From Serratia rhizosphaerae (lineage in GTDB: Bacteria > Pseudomonadota > Gammaproteobacteria > Enterobacterales > Enterobacteriaceae), in contig NZ_CP041764.1 of the NCBI RefSeq assembly GCF_009817885.1, forward strand, positions 3,224,001 through 3,288,000: a stretch of 64,000 bases of DNA. The letters run 5' to 3'. Under the pieces are notes generated by a model. The model did no database searches. It saw only the letters and a program-made list of their open reading frames with translations, and was not told the origin of the DNA. Below are positions 7,957 through 15,382 of the stretch, piece after piece. The first letter of the stretch is position 1. Each line of letters starts with the position of its first letter. The translations under genes were made by a program, and so were the position numbers.

Positions 7957-8745
7957 CTACTTAACCCATCGTTGAACGGTGCTGCGGCTGCGGCCTGTGG
8001 CTTTAGCAATTTCACCGAGGGATTTACCAGATGCACGCATACTGCGAGCCAGCTCTTTCGGGTCTTGCCCGGCATCTTCGATAGTATGACGTTTCTCTGT
8101 CGCGGACTGGAACGCTTCCAATGCTGCTACTTGGGCTTTTAGTTCGGCCACCTCATATGACATGGTATCGAGCGTGCGCTGTGTGCCAGCTTCCATCATG
8201 AGGCGAACCAAAGTCATGCTGACGGTATCTTGAGCCATACTGTTTACGCCTTGCTTACCAATACGGGATGTTATTGCGGCGTAGGCGGGGTGGGGTTTAT
8301 TTGCCTCGATAGCCCTGCGCATGCGTTTACGCTGCCCTTTGCGGTTGGCCACAGCTCGAGCATGTTCTTTAGGTACGTAGCCCCCGACGATGCCGCTTGC
8401 CGAGCGTTTTTCTCCATCTTGATAAAAGTCCAGCGCATCACGCACCATTCCGTTGTAGTCCGTTTGTGGCACACGGTATTGGTTCGGGTACATAGCGCGA
8501 ACAGCAGCGTAGTACTTACGTTCTGCCTTCTTTAACTCGGAGAAAGCCGCCGCTGTGCCGGAGGCATTCCGGCCTGTGGCTTCACAGAACAACTCCCATG
8601 TAGTGCGGTATGCGGGTATTTGCTGTAACGCGGTGATATCCGGTTGCGCCCCATTGGCGAACCTATCCCACCACTGCTGGGCATACGCAGGCAAGGTATC
8701 GCGTGGGTTTGGAAATTGGTCAGGTAAATCCATATCGTTGATCAA
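7957..8745 (-). CDS. Coiled-coil protein with C-terminal HTH, unknown role
   Basis: 262 residues. The TTG start is chosen because AGGAGG lies five bases upstream; an in-frame ATG four codons later is the alternative. The N-terminal half (LPAYAQQWWDRFANG ... YRTTWELFCEATGR ... KYYAAVRAMYPNQYRV) is helical and unrecognised. A Leu/Ala heptad stretch (YEVAELKAQVAALEAF) could dimerise. The last 25 residues, SGKSLGEIAKATGRSRSTV then QRWVK, form a resolvase/MerR-like helix-turn-helix. It is likely a DNA-binding regulator or replication/partition protein of the element, and could bind the repeats on either side (7890-7955, 8848-8978). Confidence 0.6.
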   Translation of the reverse strand: MINDMDLPDQFPNPRDTLPAYAQQWWDRFANGAQPDITALQQIPAYRTTWELFCEATGRNASGTAAAFSELKKAERKYYAAVRAMYPNQYRVPQTDYNGMVRDALDFYQDGEKRSASGIVGGYVPKEHARAVANRKGQRKRMRRAIEANKPHPAYAAITSRIGKQGVNSMAQDTVSMTLVRLMMEAGTQRTLDTMSYEVAELKAQVAALEAFQSATEKRHTIEDAGQDPKELARSMRASGKSLGEIAKATGRSRSTVQRWVK

Positions 8746-8847
8746 TTCTTCCTCCTGTGTTGACCCCGTTCAGGCGTGATTCATCGCATCACGTGCAGTG
8801 GTGTAATGCTTGATCGGGACGTTATTGTTTTAGGAGAAAGCGCACCT

Positions 8848-8978
8848 GCATGACGTCTCAGCGAAACGTCATGCGGATACCCTCTCGGATAGGTCGGAAA
8901 TGCGGCGCGGCTTCCTTCCCCCTTAGAGTGCATAGTCTATTGTTGAAAGCCTGCGTCTCCCCTTAGAGTGGGTAGTCT
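8848..8978. promoter_or_regulatory. Hairpin and spaced direct repeats upstream of the HTH gene
   Basis: GCATGACGT (8848-8856) and ACGTCATGC (8866-8874) form a perfect 9-bp inverted repeat. Just beyond, CCCCTTAGAGTGCATAGTCT (8919-8938) recurs as CCCCTTAGAGTGGGTAGTCT (8959-8978), 40 bases apart (about four helical turns) with two mismatches. The rest of 8746-9007 has no gene that I can support. Control region or origin-type iterons are both possible. Confidence 0.5.
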
Positions 8979-9007
8979 GGATTATTGCATTTAAATTAAC
9001 GCTTAAA

Positions 9008-9571
9008 TTAGCGGTTATTGGCGAGTTCCTTTTTAATTCGGTAAAAGGTGGCACGGCCACAGCCAACCAATTTAATAATCTCGTCGTTGCTGTGGGTACC
9101 TCGGCGAATATATCCGTGTATTTTCTCCCTTAGTTCCTCATCTTTCTGGCGTCCCTTGAAAACTCCGCGCTCTTTGGCTGCGGCGATCCCTTCACTTTGT
9201 CTTTGACGGATAAAGCTGCGCTCCAGTTCACCAACAGCGCCCAGCATAGTGATCATGAATTTACTGGTCGGATTATTATCAAACGTCATGCTGTTATCAA
9301 TGAACGTTACGCTAACGCCTTTCGTGGTCAATTCCTCCAGCAGCTCGAGTAAGTCCTTTGTATTACGTGCCAAGCGGTCTACCGACTTAACATAAACAGT
9401 ATCCCCGGCTCGAACCATTCCCCGGAGTTTATTCAGCTCTGGGCGGTCTGCGTTCTTACCACTAACTTTGTCTATTAGAATTTCATCGCAGTTGGTAAGT
9501 GCTAGTGTCTGACGGTCAGTGTTTTGATCTTTCGCTGATACACGAACATAACCAAAAATTTTATTACTCAT
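9008..9571 (-). CDS. Serine recombinase (resolvase/invertase family)
   Basis: 187 residues, the normal length of small serine recombinases. The N-terminus FGYVRVSAKDQNTDRQ carries the catalytic Ser (about residue 12). YVKSVDRLARNTKDLLELLE holds the conserved Asp/Arg cluster, and GELERSFIRQRQSEGIAAAK forms the long E helix. The C-terminal HTH is SNDEIIKLVGCGRATFYRIK. AGAGG stands before the ATG. The upstream region has a GATACTGTATC palindrome that could be its recombination site. It may resolve element dimers or invert a segment; no inverted pair was identified. Confidence 0.92.
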   Translation of the reverse strand: MSNKIFGYVRVSAKDQNTDRQTLALTNCDEILIDKVSGKNADRPELNKLRGMVRAGDTVYVKSVDRLARNTKDLLELLEELTTKGVSVTFIDNSMTFDNNPTSKFMITMLGAVGELERSFIRQRQSEGIAAAKERGVFKGRQKDEELREKIHGYIRRGTHSNDEIIKLVGCGRATFYRIKKELANNR

Positions 9572-9777
9572 GATGGCCTCTTAAGTCTCTTAAATATGAT
9601 GTCAATGATACTGTATCTTTTGAGTTATACAATCGGTTATTTGATACTTTTTAGGGTCAATGCTGCGGAGTATCAATAGAGAATACTCAAATGGGACTCT
9701 TCAACGATGCCCCGAAGTTTCCAGCTCTCAATTAGGGGATTTTGTAACACATTGTATTTAAGTAATAAATTAGACTA
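9572..9777. promoter_or_regulatory. Recombinase upstream region and candidate + strand promoter
   Basis: AT-rich, no gene. It contains GATACTGTATC at 9607-9617 (perfect 5-bp arms), another TGATAC near 9642, and GAGTAT/ATACTC at about 9668-9688. These are plausible recombinase or repressor sites. For the + strand, TTGTAA (9742-9747) and TAAATT (9766-9771) spaced by 18 form a fair sigma-70 promoter. Its expected start, near 9778, coincides with the edge of the T-poor tract. Confidence 0.4.
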
Positions 9778-10351
9778 ACCACTATAAGGAGGAACGACGT
9801 GATGAAAGAACGTAGGATCGACGCGTAGCCGCCGGAATACATAGGCGGAACGGACAGAAGGGACAGCGCAGCACTGAAGAGTCACACAGAATGCCAGGCG
9901 AAGAGTACAGGAGCTGAAGCAGCGAAGAACACAGGGATGCGAAGAGTGGTGTAGCGACGTGAAGAAGGCACAGGAGTGCACCCGCGAAGAAGGCAAGCGC
10001 ACCGTGAGCACGCCCGCCACCCTCCAAGCACCACGCAGAGCACCAGCACACACCACCCGACCACACCGCAGAGCGACGAACGAGCACGAACGACGAGCAC
10101 GACGCCGCAAGGCGGAGGGCGAGAAGTGAGGGGTGCCGCACGCAGCCCAGCCGGACAGAAGGAGACGGGCGCACGCGATCAACTCCGCGTGCACACGCCA
10201 GCACACCCGCACGCACGAGCACACGCACACCCCTGCGCGAACGCACACGCACACGCGGGAGGGCACGGGGGACGCTGAGAGCTGTAGTGGTGGAGGGAGG
10301 CACTCGCATGAGTGAAACAAAAATCGAGTGCAGGTTAGAACGCGCGTTTTT
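9778..10351 (+). ncRNA. Candidate T-poor (U-poor) RNA or tract
   Basis: By my count 9781-10320 has 36 T in 540 bases and 9961-10260 has 9 in 300. One run of 103 bases (10024-10126) has none. A, C and G are all abundant and the flanks are T-rich. Stop codons all need T (or A on the other strand), so long reading frames on both strands here are expected by composition and I do not call them genes. A promoter-like sequence ends just before the tract, AAGGAGG at 9786-9792 precedes an 8-codon frame (9802-9828), and the end has a GCACTCG/CGAGTGC pair (10300-10331) and TTTTT at 10347. Small hairpins include CGCC-GCAA-GGCG, a GNRA loop, at 10103-10114. Strand and RNA nature are inferred. Confidence 0.4.
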
Positions 10352-10358
10352 GAGGGAA

Positions 10359-11168
10359 TCAGTCTATTGGCTTTAGTTTTTTATTATGATCTTCATAGAA
10401 CTCAAATTCATCCCAATTATATAGAAATAATGTGGAAAATTTACCCGTCTCATTTTTTATTGATTCCTTTACATACATTTTTCTTTTGTTTTCGAATTCA
10501 GGGTTGTTAAATAAAACAATCGCCCTTGATCTTAGACCACCACCTGACCTGAAGAAAACACTAAACTCATCACAGGTGTACTTATTAAAATTGGCACAGT
10601 TTGACGAGTCTTTGTCAAGTTTACAAATAGTAAATTTAATTTTGTCGTACAAACCCACTAACTCTATGAATTTGTTGCTATCCGCATGCTCACTTGTTAG
10701 TTTATTGAACTCCTTTATATATTCGCTATCATTTTCCACTTTCAAGGGGTAGCGAGCTTGAATTAATATGTCTTTCGATACCATGCGTAGTAAGTTTATT
10801 TCATGTTCATTTATATCTAAACCTAGCTCTTTCGCCATAGTGTCCAACTTATGGCCATAATCACGGAATATTTTCTCTATGGTTTCTTTTGTTGCTCCAT
10901 AGTTCAAGAGTAATATTGCAGATTTCAAAAGCATTTCAAAGGCATAACCGAGAAGTAACCTACTTGATTTATCCGATGCAGATACAATATTAATTAGAGT
11001 AGTAACTTCGCCACTCCCGCTTTCCATTTCTCTTATTCTCTGTCTAGTGGCATCACCTTGCTCACGTAGTAGCTTTGCAGAAACATAAAGTTTTTGGGAT
11101 TCGCTAACCCATTCCTTTCTGTTGAATATACCATTACCATTTTTTTGAGTGATAATTCTGCTTTTCAT
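10359..11168 (-). CDS. HEPN-like protein, possible RNase or defence gene
   Basis: 269 residues, strongly AT-rich coding unlike its neighbours. The segment LLLGYAFEMLLKSAILLLN ... YGHKLDTMAKELGL at about residues 70-115 has the two-helix signature of HEPN-superfamily proteins (ElllKa... gH.l..l). I do not see a clear RX4-6H catalytic motif, so RNase activity is uncertain. HEPN proteins are common in toxin-antitoxin and anti-phage modules. The gene stands alone between the T-poor tract, toward which it is transcribed, and the right attachment site: the usual cargo position. The HEPN call is from motif reading only. Confidence 0.6.
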   Translation of the reverse strand: MKSRIITQKNGNGIFNRKEWVSESQKLYVSAKLLREQGDATRQRIREMESGSGEVTTLINIVSASDKSSRLLLGYAFEMLLKSAILLLNYGATKETIEKIFRDYGHKLDTMAKELGLDINEHEINLLRMVSKDILIQARYPLKVENDSEYIKEFNKLTSEHADSNKFIELVGLYDKIKFTICKLDKDSSNCANFNKYTCDEFSVFFRSGGGLRSRAIVLFNNPEFENKRKMYVKESIKNETGKFSTLFLYNWDEFEFYEDHNKKLKPID

Positions 11169-11646
11169 CTCATGCCCACATTGGATAATAAACGTATGAT
11201 TCTGTCATGGTTTTTAGGCGATACCAGCCATAAAGCCCCGGTTAGTGATACCTAAACAGCGGAGCGTCAGCGACAGCATCATATTAGCATAGCGCCCCAT
11301 CGTTATCAGGTCGCCCGTGCATCCTAACGGAACCGTGGGCCAGCCGGAGATAGGGCCGGGTCTTTCGCTACCGGTGCGTATCACTTGAGCCTGTTTATCC
11401 CTGCGAAGGGGCATCGGGGCTAAATGCTGCGGTGCGCTATGTTTTGGGAGAGTTTAAAGCCGGTGGTGCGGCATCGCCGTTCAAGTTCATCTATCGCAGT
11501 TTGAGGCGTAGAACTACTGCCAGCTTTTGAGGTATGCTCCCGTAACCACATCCACAAAAAGCAACAGTTAGGCCTGTGTTTTTAACGTGATTGGTAACGA
11601 TGGAAATAACGAAAGCGTATGGCGCGGGGCTTTGAGGAATTATTAG
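11169..11646. other. Right end of the element, no supported gene
   Basis: About 480 bases. A 66-codon - strand frame (11214-11414) containing GPISGWPTVPLGCTGD vaguely recalls ash/Icd-type reading frames of P4-like elements, but it has no good ribosome site. I treat this as a degenerate end region. No further repeats or RNA genes are evident before the attachment core. Confidence 0.4.
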
Positions 11647-11677
11647 TCGATTCCCTTCACCCGCTCCACGCATTTCT
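11647..11677 (+). repeat. Right attachment repeat (attR core, 31 bp)
   Basis: Exact copy of 1875-1905, including the last 22 bases of tRNA-Gly and nine bases beyond. It represents the original 3' end of the tRNA displaced by integration. Confidence 0.95.
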
Positions 11678-12090
11678 TATCAATCAACTATCTGACTTGT
11701 AAGCACTATCAGAAAGATAATTCCTCATCTGCACTGCTCTTCGCTCAATTGAACGACGCCTGTAGCTGCTACCGTCTGGGGTGTGTTAGATCTGTGAGCA
11801 TATAAAACCGTTGGCGGCCGTTACAGCGTCTTACCGCGATAGCACAACAAGAAAAACCAAGCCGTGCCACAGGCTCTAAACACTCACAGAAATCTCACAG
11901 TAAGGCGTATTTAAGTCCGATGTCACTAAACAGGTTCATGGTGATTTTCGTCCCTGCACACGATATGCAGGCTCTGCTAGCGTTTCGCCGTGCCTGTTGT
12001 AGGATGGGGCATTCTTGCCGGCGATATTGCTGCAATTGCATTTAAAGCAACGGTTAAGTACAACACGATAGCTCGTGGGAGTGACAAGTT
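11678..12090. other. Chromosomal intergenic stretch
   Basis: About 410 bases between the element and the DUF1493 gene. No open frame with a ribosome site, no tRNA and no terminator hairpin that I can support. It should contain the original downstream flank of tRNA-Gly and the promoter of the following gene. Confidence 0.5.
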
Positions 12091-12417
12091 ATGGTAACTG
12101 ATGAGGATGTTTTAGCGTTTTTTCGTAAAGAACTGCCCATGGTTACTACTTTGCGTTTGAAGCCTGTCCCGCTTGAGTTGGATACCGTTTTACAAGAGTT
12201 CTCAGAGATAGATGACTTGGCGCCGGCAATAGATAGGTACAGCGAAACATTCAATATTGATGTGTCCATACTGGATATTGAATGTTATTACCCGTGGGCG
12301 ATCCCATGGTTTTTCCGCAAATGGTTTACGACAAAACCCGTTAAGCAGTCCAAAAAACCTCTTACCGTGCGTATGTTCGCGGAGTCTGCCAAGGCCGGTC
12401 GCTGGCTGTATGATTAA
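12091..12417 (+). CDS. DUF1493 family protein
   Basis: 108 residues, the usual length. It begins MVTDEDVLAFFRKELPMVTT and carries the family-type middle LDIECYYPWAIPWFFRKWF and C-terminal PLTVRMFAESAKAGRWLYD. DUF1493 proteins are small cytoplasmic proteins of enterobacteria, often encoded near acyl-carrier-like genes; the function is not established. It stands alone here, with GGGAGTGAC before the ATG. Confidence 0.75.
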   Translation: MVTDEDVLAFFRKELPMVTTLRLKPVPLELDTVLQEFSEIDDLAPAIDRYSETFNIDVSILDIECYYPWAIPWFFRKWFTTKPVKQSKKPLTVRMFAESAKAGRWLYD

Positions 12418-12445
12418 CATTCATTATCGAATTAGGCACATCAGC

Positions 12446-12518
12446 GGTGCTCTCCTTGCTCATCGTTTGGTTCGCTAACGTAAGTTCAAGTGGCCAAAAA
12501 AAGGGCGGTGAGAGCACC
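12446..12518. repeat. Inverted repeat between convergent genes
   Basis: GGTGCTCTC (12446-12454) and GAGAGCACC (12510-12518) are exact inverse copies with a 55-base loop. They lie between the DUF1493 gene and the convergent oxidoreductase. They might end transcription as a long hairpin or be a scar of a small repeat element. Confidence 0.45.
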
Positions 12519-12567
12519 CTGGATGGACGTTGCCAGAATTTCCTGGTCGATAAGCCTCTCCCGCGCT

Positions 12568-13335
12568 TTAAATCCCGCTGAACCAGTTGTAGCCCTGGTC
12601 TTCCCAATAGCCGCCGGGGTTGGTGTCGCTGACGAAAATGGCGGCGATATGTTTGGCGTTTTTAAATCCCAGCTTGGTGGGCACCCGTAGCCGCAAGGGG
12701 TAGCCATATTCCGCCGGCAGCGCCTTACCAGCAAAATCCAGCGCCAGAATGGTTTGCGGATGCAGCGCGGTGGCCATATCAATGCTGGAGTAGTAGCGAT
12801 CCGCGCATTTAAAACCGACGTAACGCGCGTTGAGATCGGCGCCAACATGCTGCAGAAAGACGCGTAGCGGCACGCCGCCCCACTGGCCAATCGCGCTCCA
12901 GCCCTCAATACAGATTAAGCGGGTGATCTGGCTCTGCTGCGGCAGGCGCTGCAGTTGTTCGAGGGTCCACGGCGCTGTTTTCGCTACTTTGCCGGAGACT
13001 TCCAACTGATAACCGCTCAAATCGACTTCCGGCACGTTGTATTCCGGGTAGTAGGCGTTAAACGGAAAAGGATGCGTGATCTGATCCGGACGATAGGTCT
13101 GCGCCAGGCGCTGCCCGTTGAACAGCCAGGCCTGGACCCGATCGTTCCAGCGTGACATCGCCCACAGCACTTTATCAACCCGATCGCCGTCTTGCAGATT
13201 ACAGCCGGTCAGCATTGCCACGCCGCCCAGAGTCAGGCCAGAGCGCAGTAGCAGCCGGCGCTGCAGATTCACCAGCTGTTTTTTCTGATCCGGTTCCAGC
13301 GTCGGCGCGCGGGGAGACGGCTTTTTATCCTTCAC
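12568..13335 (-). CDS. Molybdopterin sulfite-oxidase-fold oxidoreductase
   Basis: 255 residues. An N-terminal RRLLLRSGLTLGGVAML, preceded by charged residues, resembles a Tat-type signal, and CNLQDG follows. The molybdopterin-binding core contains RLICIEGWSAIGQWGGVPL, whose Cys would ligate molybdenum as in MsrP/YedY, and later RVPTKLGFKNAKHIAAI. It probably works in the periplasm with the cytochrome b encoded just upstream (11-bp overlap), like MsrP with MsrQ. The substrate is unknown: protein methionine sulfoxide repair or oxyanion reduction are candidates. Operon order is DUF5666-like protein, cytochrome, oxidoreductase. Confidence 0.85.
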   Translation of the reverse strand: MKDKKPSPRAPTLEPDQKKQLVNLQRRLLLRSGLTLGGVAMLTGCNLQDGDRVDKVLWAMSRWNDRVQAWLFNGQRLAQTYRPDQITHPFPFNAYYPEYNVPEVDLSGYQLEVSGKVAKTAPWTLEQLQRLPQQSQITRLICIEGWSAIGQWGGVPLRVFLQHVGADLNARYVGFKCADRYYSSIDMATALHPQTILALDFAGKALPAEYGYPLRLRVPTKLGFKNAKHIAAIFVSDTNPGGYWEDQGYNWFSGI

Positions 13336-13933
13336 GTTTACCTCCTGCCAGCATGGCCCACAGCGTGCGCGGTACGACGATCACCATCAGCAGGTGAATG
13401 ATGACAAACAACCCGACCGCTGCCATGGCGAAAAAATGCACATAGCGTGCGGTGTCAAAACCGCCGAACAGCGCCACGAGCCAGGACAGCTGCACCGGCT
13501 TCCAGATCGCCAGCCCGGAGAGCACCAGCAGCAGACCGAGCGCCACAACGCCGAGGTACATCAGCTTTTGAATCGCGTTGTATTTGCCGTGGCGGTGTTG
13601 CAGCCGCAGCGTCAGCGCCAGCCCGATATCACGCCGCAGCGCGTCAAGGCGCAACGGCAGCAGATCGTGACGCAAATGGCCGCTGCACAGGCTCCATAGC
13701 AGATAGCACAGGCCGTTGAATGCCAGCAGCCACATCAGCGCCAGATGCCAGCCAATGGCGCCGCCCAGCCAGCCGCCGAGCGTGACGGCGGGCGGAAAGC
13801 GGAAGTCGAACAGCGGCGAGGCGTTGTAGATCTCCCAGCCGCTCATAAACATGCACGTCATGGCGAACAGATTAACCCAGTGGGTGATTCTGACCGGCCA
13901 GCGGTGCACCGGTCGCGACATAGGTGCTTTCAT
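13325..13933 (-). CDS. Membrane cytochrome b561-type subunit
   Basis: 202 residues with about four membrane spans. Putative haem ligands are seen in RPVHRWPVRITHWVNLFAM and near the C-terminus in YVHFFAMAAVGLFVIIHLLM. The family passes electrons from quinol or cytosolic carriers to periplasmic molybdo-enzymes. GGGAGG before the ATG at 13933 favours that start; an upstream ATG (13948) overlapping the previous TAA is possible. Translationally coupled to its neighbours on both sides. Confidence 0.85.
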   Translation of the reverse strand: MKAPMSRPVHRWPVRITHWVNLFAMTCMFMSGWEIYNASPLFDFRFPPAVTLGGWLGGAIGWHLALMWLLAFNGLCYLLWSLCSGHLRHDLLPLRLDALRRDIGLALTLRLQHRHGKYNAIQKLMYLGVVALGLLLVLSGLAIWKPVQLSWLVALFGGFDTARYVHFFAMAAVGLFVIIHLLMVIVVPRTLWAMLAGGKREG

Positions 13934-13947
13934 CACGCCCTCCCGCA

Positions 13948-14571
13948 TTACATCGGCGGTACGGTACCGTTTTTACCGGCGGAAATTCGGGTAGCGACGC
14001 GTTCACCTTTGTCGTCAGCGGCAGAGAACAGCACGATATGGGTGCCGGGCTGCAGCAGGCTGCGATCGCCGGGATCGAGCGTCACAATCGGCGTACCGTC
14101 CGGCACGATGACGGTTTTTTGCTGGTTGTTGTAATTGACCGTCAGGGTGCGGCCGTTGGCGTTCACCAATTTACCGACGGTGCCATTGGTCATGGTATCG
14201 ACTTTGCCATCGGCGGATTGCCAAGGGGAGTGGCCTTCGCCGGAACCGCGCAGGCTGGCGGCGAAGACGTGAACCTCCAGCGCTTTTAGACTGCCGTCGG
14301 CCTGTGGGACTGCTGCGGTGCCAATAAAGCTGTCGGGTTTGATATCTGCGGTCGACCCTTTCGATACACTCAGCACTTTGGTCTGGTCGTTGAGTTTCAC
14401 GCTGACCTTTTCCCCTTTACGGTCGGTCAGCTGCAGGCTGGTGGCGGAAACCTGATCGATAGTGCCGCGCAGCGGGGCGATGACTTTGCCTGGCATTTGC
14501 GCGGCGGCAATACCGCTGCACATCAGCAGGCCGGACAGCAGTAAACCGGCAATACGACGTTGAGTAAGCAT
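13948..14571 (-). CDS. Periplasmic DUF5666-like protein
   Basis: 207 residues from an ATG with AGGAGA upstream (the open frame runs further without a ribosome site). The signal peptide is RRIAGLLLSGLLMCSGIAAA. Two similar small beta domains follow: GTIDQVSATSLQLTDRKGEK and GKLVNANGRTLTVNYNNQQK, matching the repeated DUF5666/OB-like pattern. First gene of the cytochrome/oxidoreductase operon, divergent from the two-component system. A metal-binding or redox-sensing accessory role is a guess. Confidence 0.7.
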   Translation of the reverse strand: MLTQRRIAGLLLSGLLMCSGIAAAQMPGKVIAPLRGTIDQVSATSLQLTDRKGEKVSVKLNDQTKVLSVSKGSTADIKPDSFIGTAAVPQADGSLKALEVHVFAASLRGSGEGHSPWQSADGKVDTMTNGTVGKLVNANGRTLTVNYNNQQKTVIVPDGTPIVTLDPGDRSLLQPGTHIVLFSAADDKGERVATRISAGKNGTVPPM

Positions 14572-14636
14572 TATGTTCTCCTGTGGTTGATTGCCGATTA
14601 AGCATGGTTGAAGGATTGGGACAGCACCATGTCTGT

Positions 14637-14658
14637 TTGATGACATTAATGTCATCAA
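14637..14658. promoter_or_regulatory. Perfect 22-bp palindrome, likely response-regulator operator
   Basis: The arms are TTGATGACATT and its exact complement. The core ATGACATTAATGTCAT has the same ATGACA-N4-TGTCAT spacing as the CusR/HprR box of E. coli. It lies midway between the divergent starts of the DUF5666-like operon (14571) and the response regulator (14711), so one regulator dimer could control both directions. Confidence 0.8.
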
Positions 14659-14710
14659 GCCGCGTGGCTGAAACTGCTACTCTGTTTGCAGAAAGAGTGA
14701 GGTGGTGAGA

Positions 14711-15382
14711 ATGCGCATATTAGTGGTTGAAGACGATACCAGCACCGGCGATTACCTGAAAAAGGGGCTGGGGGAGGCCGGATACGGCGTTGATCTGGCG
14801 CGTAACGGCACCGATGGCCTGTTCCGGGCGTTGGAGCATGGCTACGATGCCATCGTGCTGGACGTGATGCTGCCCGGAATTGATGGCTGGCAGATTATTG
14901 AGGTGCTGCGTAAGAAAAGCGATGTGCCGATCCTGTTTCTGACGGCGCGCGACGGCGTGCAGGACCGGATCCACGGCCTTGAGCTGGGCGCCGATGATTA
15001 CCTGGTCAAACCGTTTTCGTTTACCGAACTGGTGCTGCGCCTGCGCACGCTGCTGCGTCGCGGCACGGTGCGTGAGTCCGATCACTACGCGATCGCCGAT
15101 CTGCACATCGATGTGCTGCGGCGCAAGGTGATGCGTCAGGAGACGCTGATTCCGCTGACCAATAAAGAGTTTATGCTGCTGCATCTGTTGGTGCGGCGGG
15201 AGGGGGAGGTGCTGTCTCGCACCATGATTGCCTCTCAGGTCTGGGATATGAATTTTGACAGCGATACCAACGTGGTGGATGTCGCCATCAAGCGGCTGCG
15301 CGCCAAAATCGACCGGCCATTTGCGATCAAATTGATTCATACCGTGCGCGGTATCGGCTACGTCTGCGAGGCGCGTCCATGA
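14711..15382 (+). CDS. OmpR-family response regulator (CusR/HprR-like)
   Basis: 223 residues starting MRILVVEDDTSTGDYL. The receiver has Asp51 (IVLDVMLPG), the switch Thr in LFLTARDG and Lys in DDYLVKPFS. The C-terminal winged helix has PLTNKEFMLLHLLVRREGEV and VVDVAIKRLRAKID. The ATG at 14711 is used because GAGGTG lies upstream and family members begin MRIL; GTG at 14702 is possible. It overlaps the kinase gene by four bases. It likely binds the adjacent palindrome and activates the redox operon in response to metal, peroxide or chlorine stress (inference from CusR/HprR). Confidence 0.92.
   Translation: MRILVVEDDTSTGDYLKKGLGEAGYGVDLARNGTDGLFRALEHGYDAIVLDVMLPGIDGWQIIEVLRKKSDVPILFLTARDGVQDRIHGLELGADDYLVKPFSFTELVLRLRTLLRRGTVRESDHYAIADLHIDVLRRKVMRQETLIPLTNKEFMLLHLLVRREGEVLSRTMIASQVWDMNFDSDTNVVDVAIKRLRAKIDRPFAIKLIHTVRGIGYVCEARP

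Larger units (their letters stand above)
1875..11646 (+). mobile_element. Integrative element (9,772 bp) in tRNA-Gly
   Basis: Bounded by exact 31-bp direct repeats, with a tyrosine integrase next to the tRNA as in P4-type islands. Gene order: integrase and small + strand genes; a long - strand block (4273-9571) of HNH, zinc-ribbon and unknown genes and a serine recombinase; then the T-poor tract and an AT-rich HEPN-like gene as probable cargo. I find no capsid, tail, terminase, relaxase, mating-pair or recognisable replicase gene. That fits a satellite, a mobilisable remnant or a new class of small element. Codon use is less GC-rich than the flanking genes. Confidence 0.93.

Noticed and set aside
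8848..8978. CRISPR array
   Set aside because: Only two 20-bp repeats with mismatches and no cas genes; no array elsewhere in the window.
9775..10320. Overlapping open frames of 175-181 codons on the - strand and 100 codons on the + strand
   Set aside because: They arise because the tract has almost no T (no A on the other strand), which removes stop codons in several frames. No good ribosome site for the long ones and the products are low complexity (Arg/Cys/Val or His/Thr/Ala rich).
9778..10351. Diversity-generating retroelement or retron as the source of the A-poor/T-poor tract
   Set aside because: No reverse transcriptase gene and no template/variable repeat pair found anywhere in the window.
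11214..11673. Possible ash/Icd-like P4-type frames at the right end of the element
   Set aside because: Similarity is only from memory, short and without a ribosome site; kept as a gene-free region.
11647..11677. Second tRNA-Gly
   Set aside because: Only the last 22 bases of the tRNA are present; it is the displaced attachment core.
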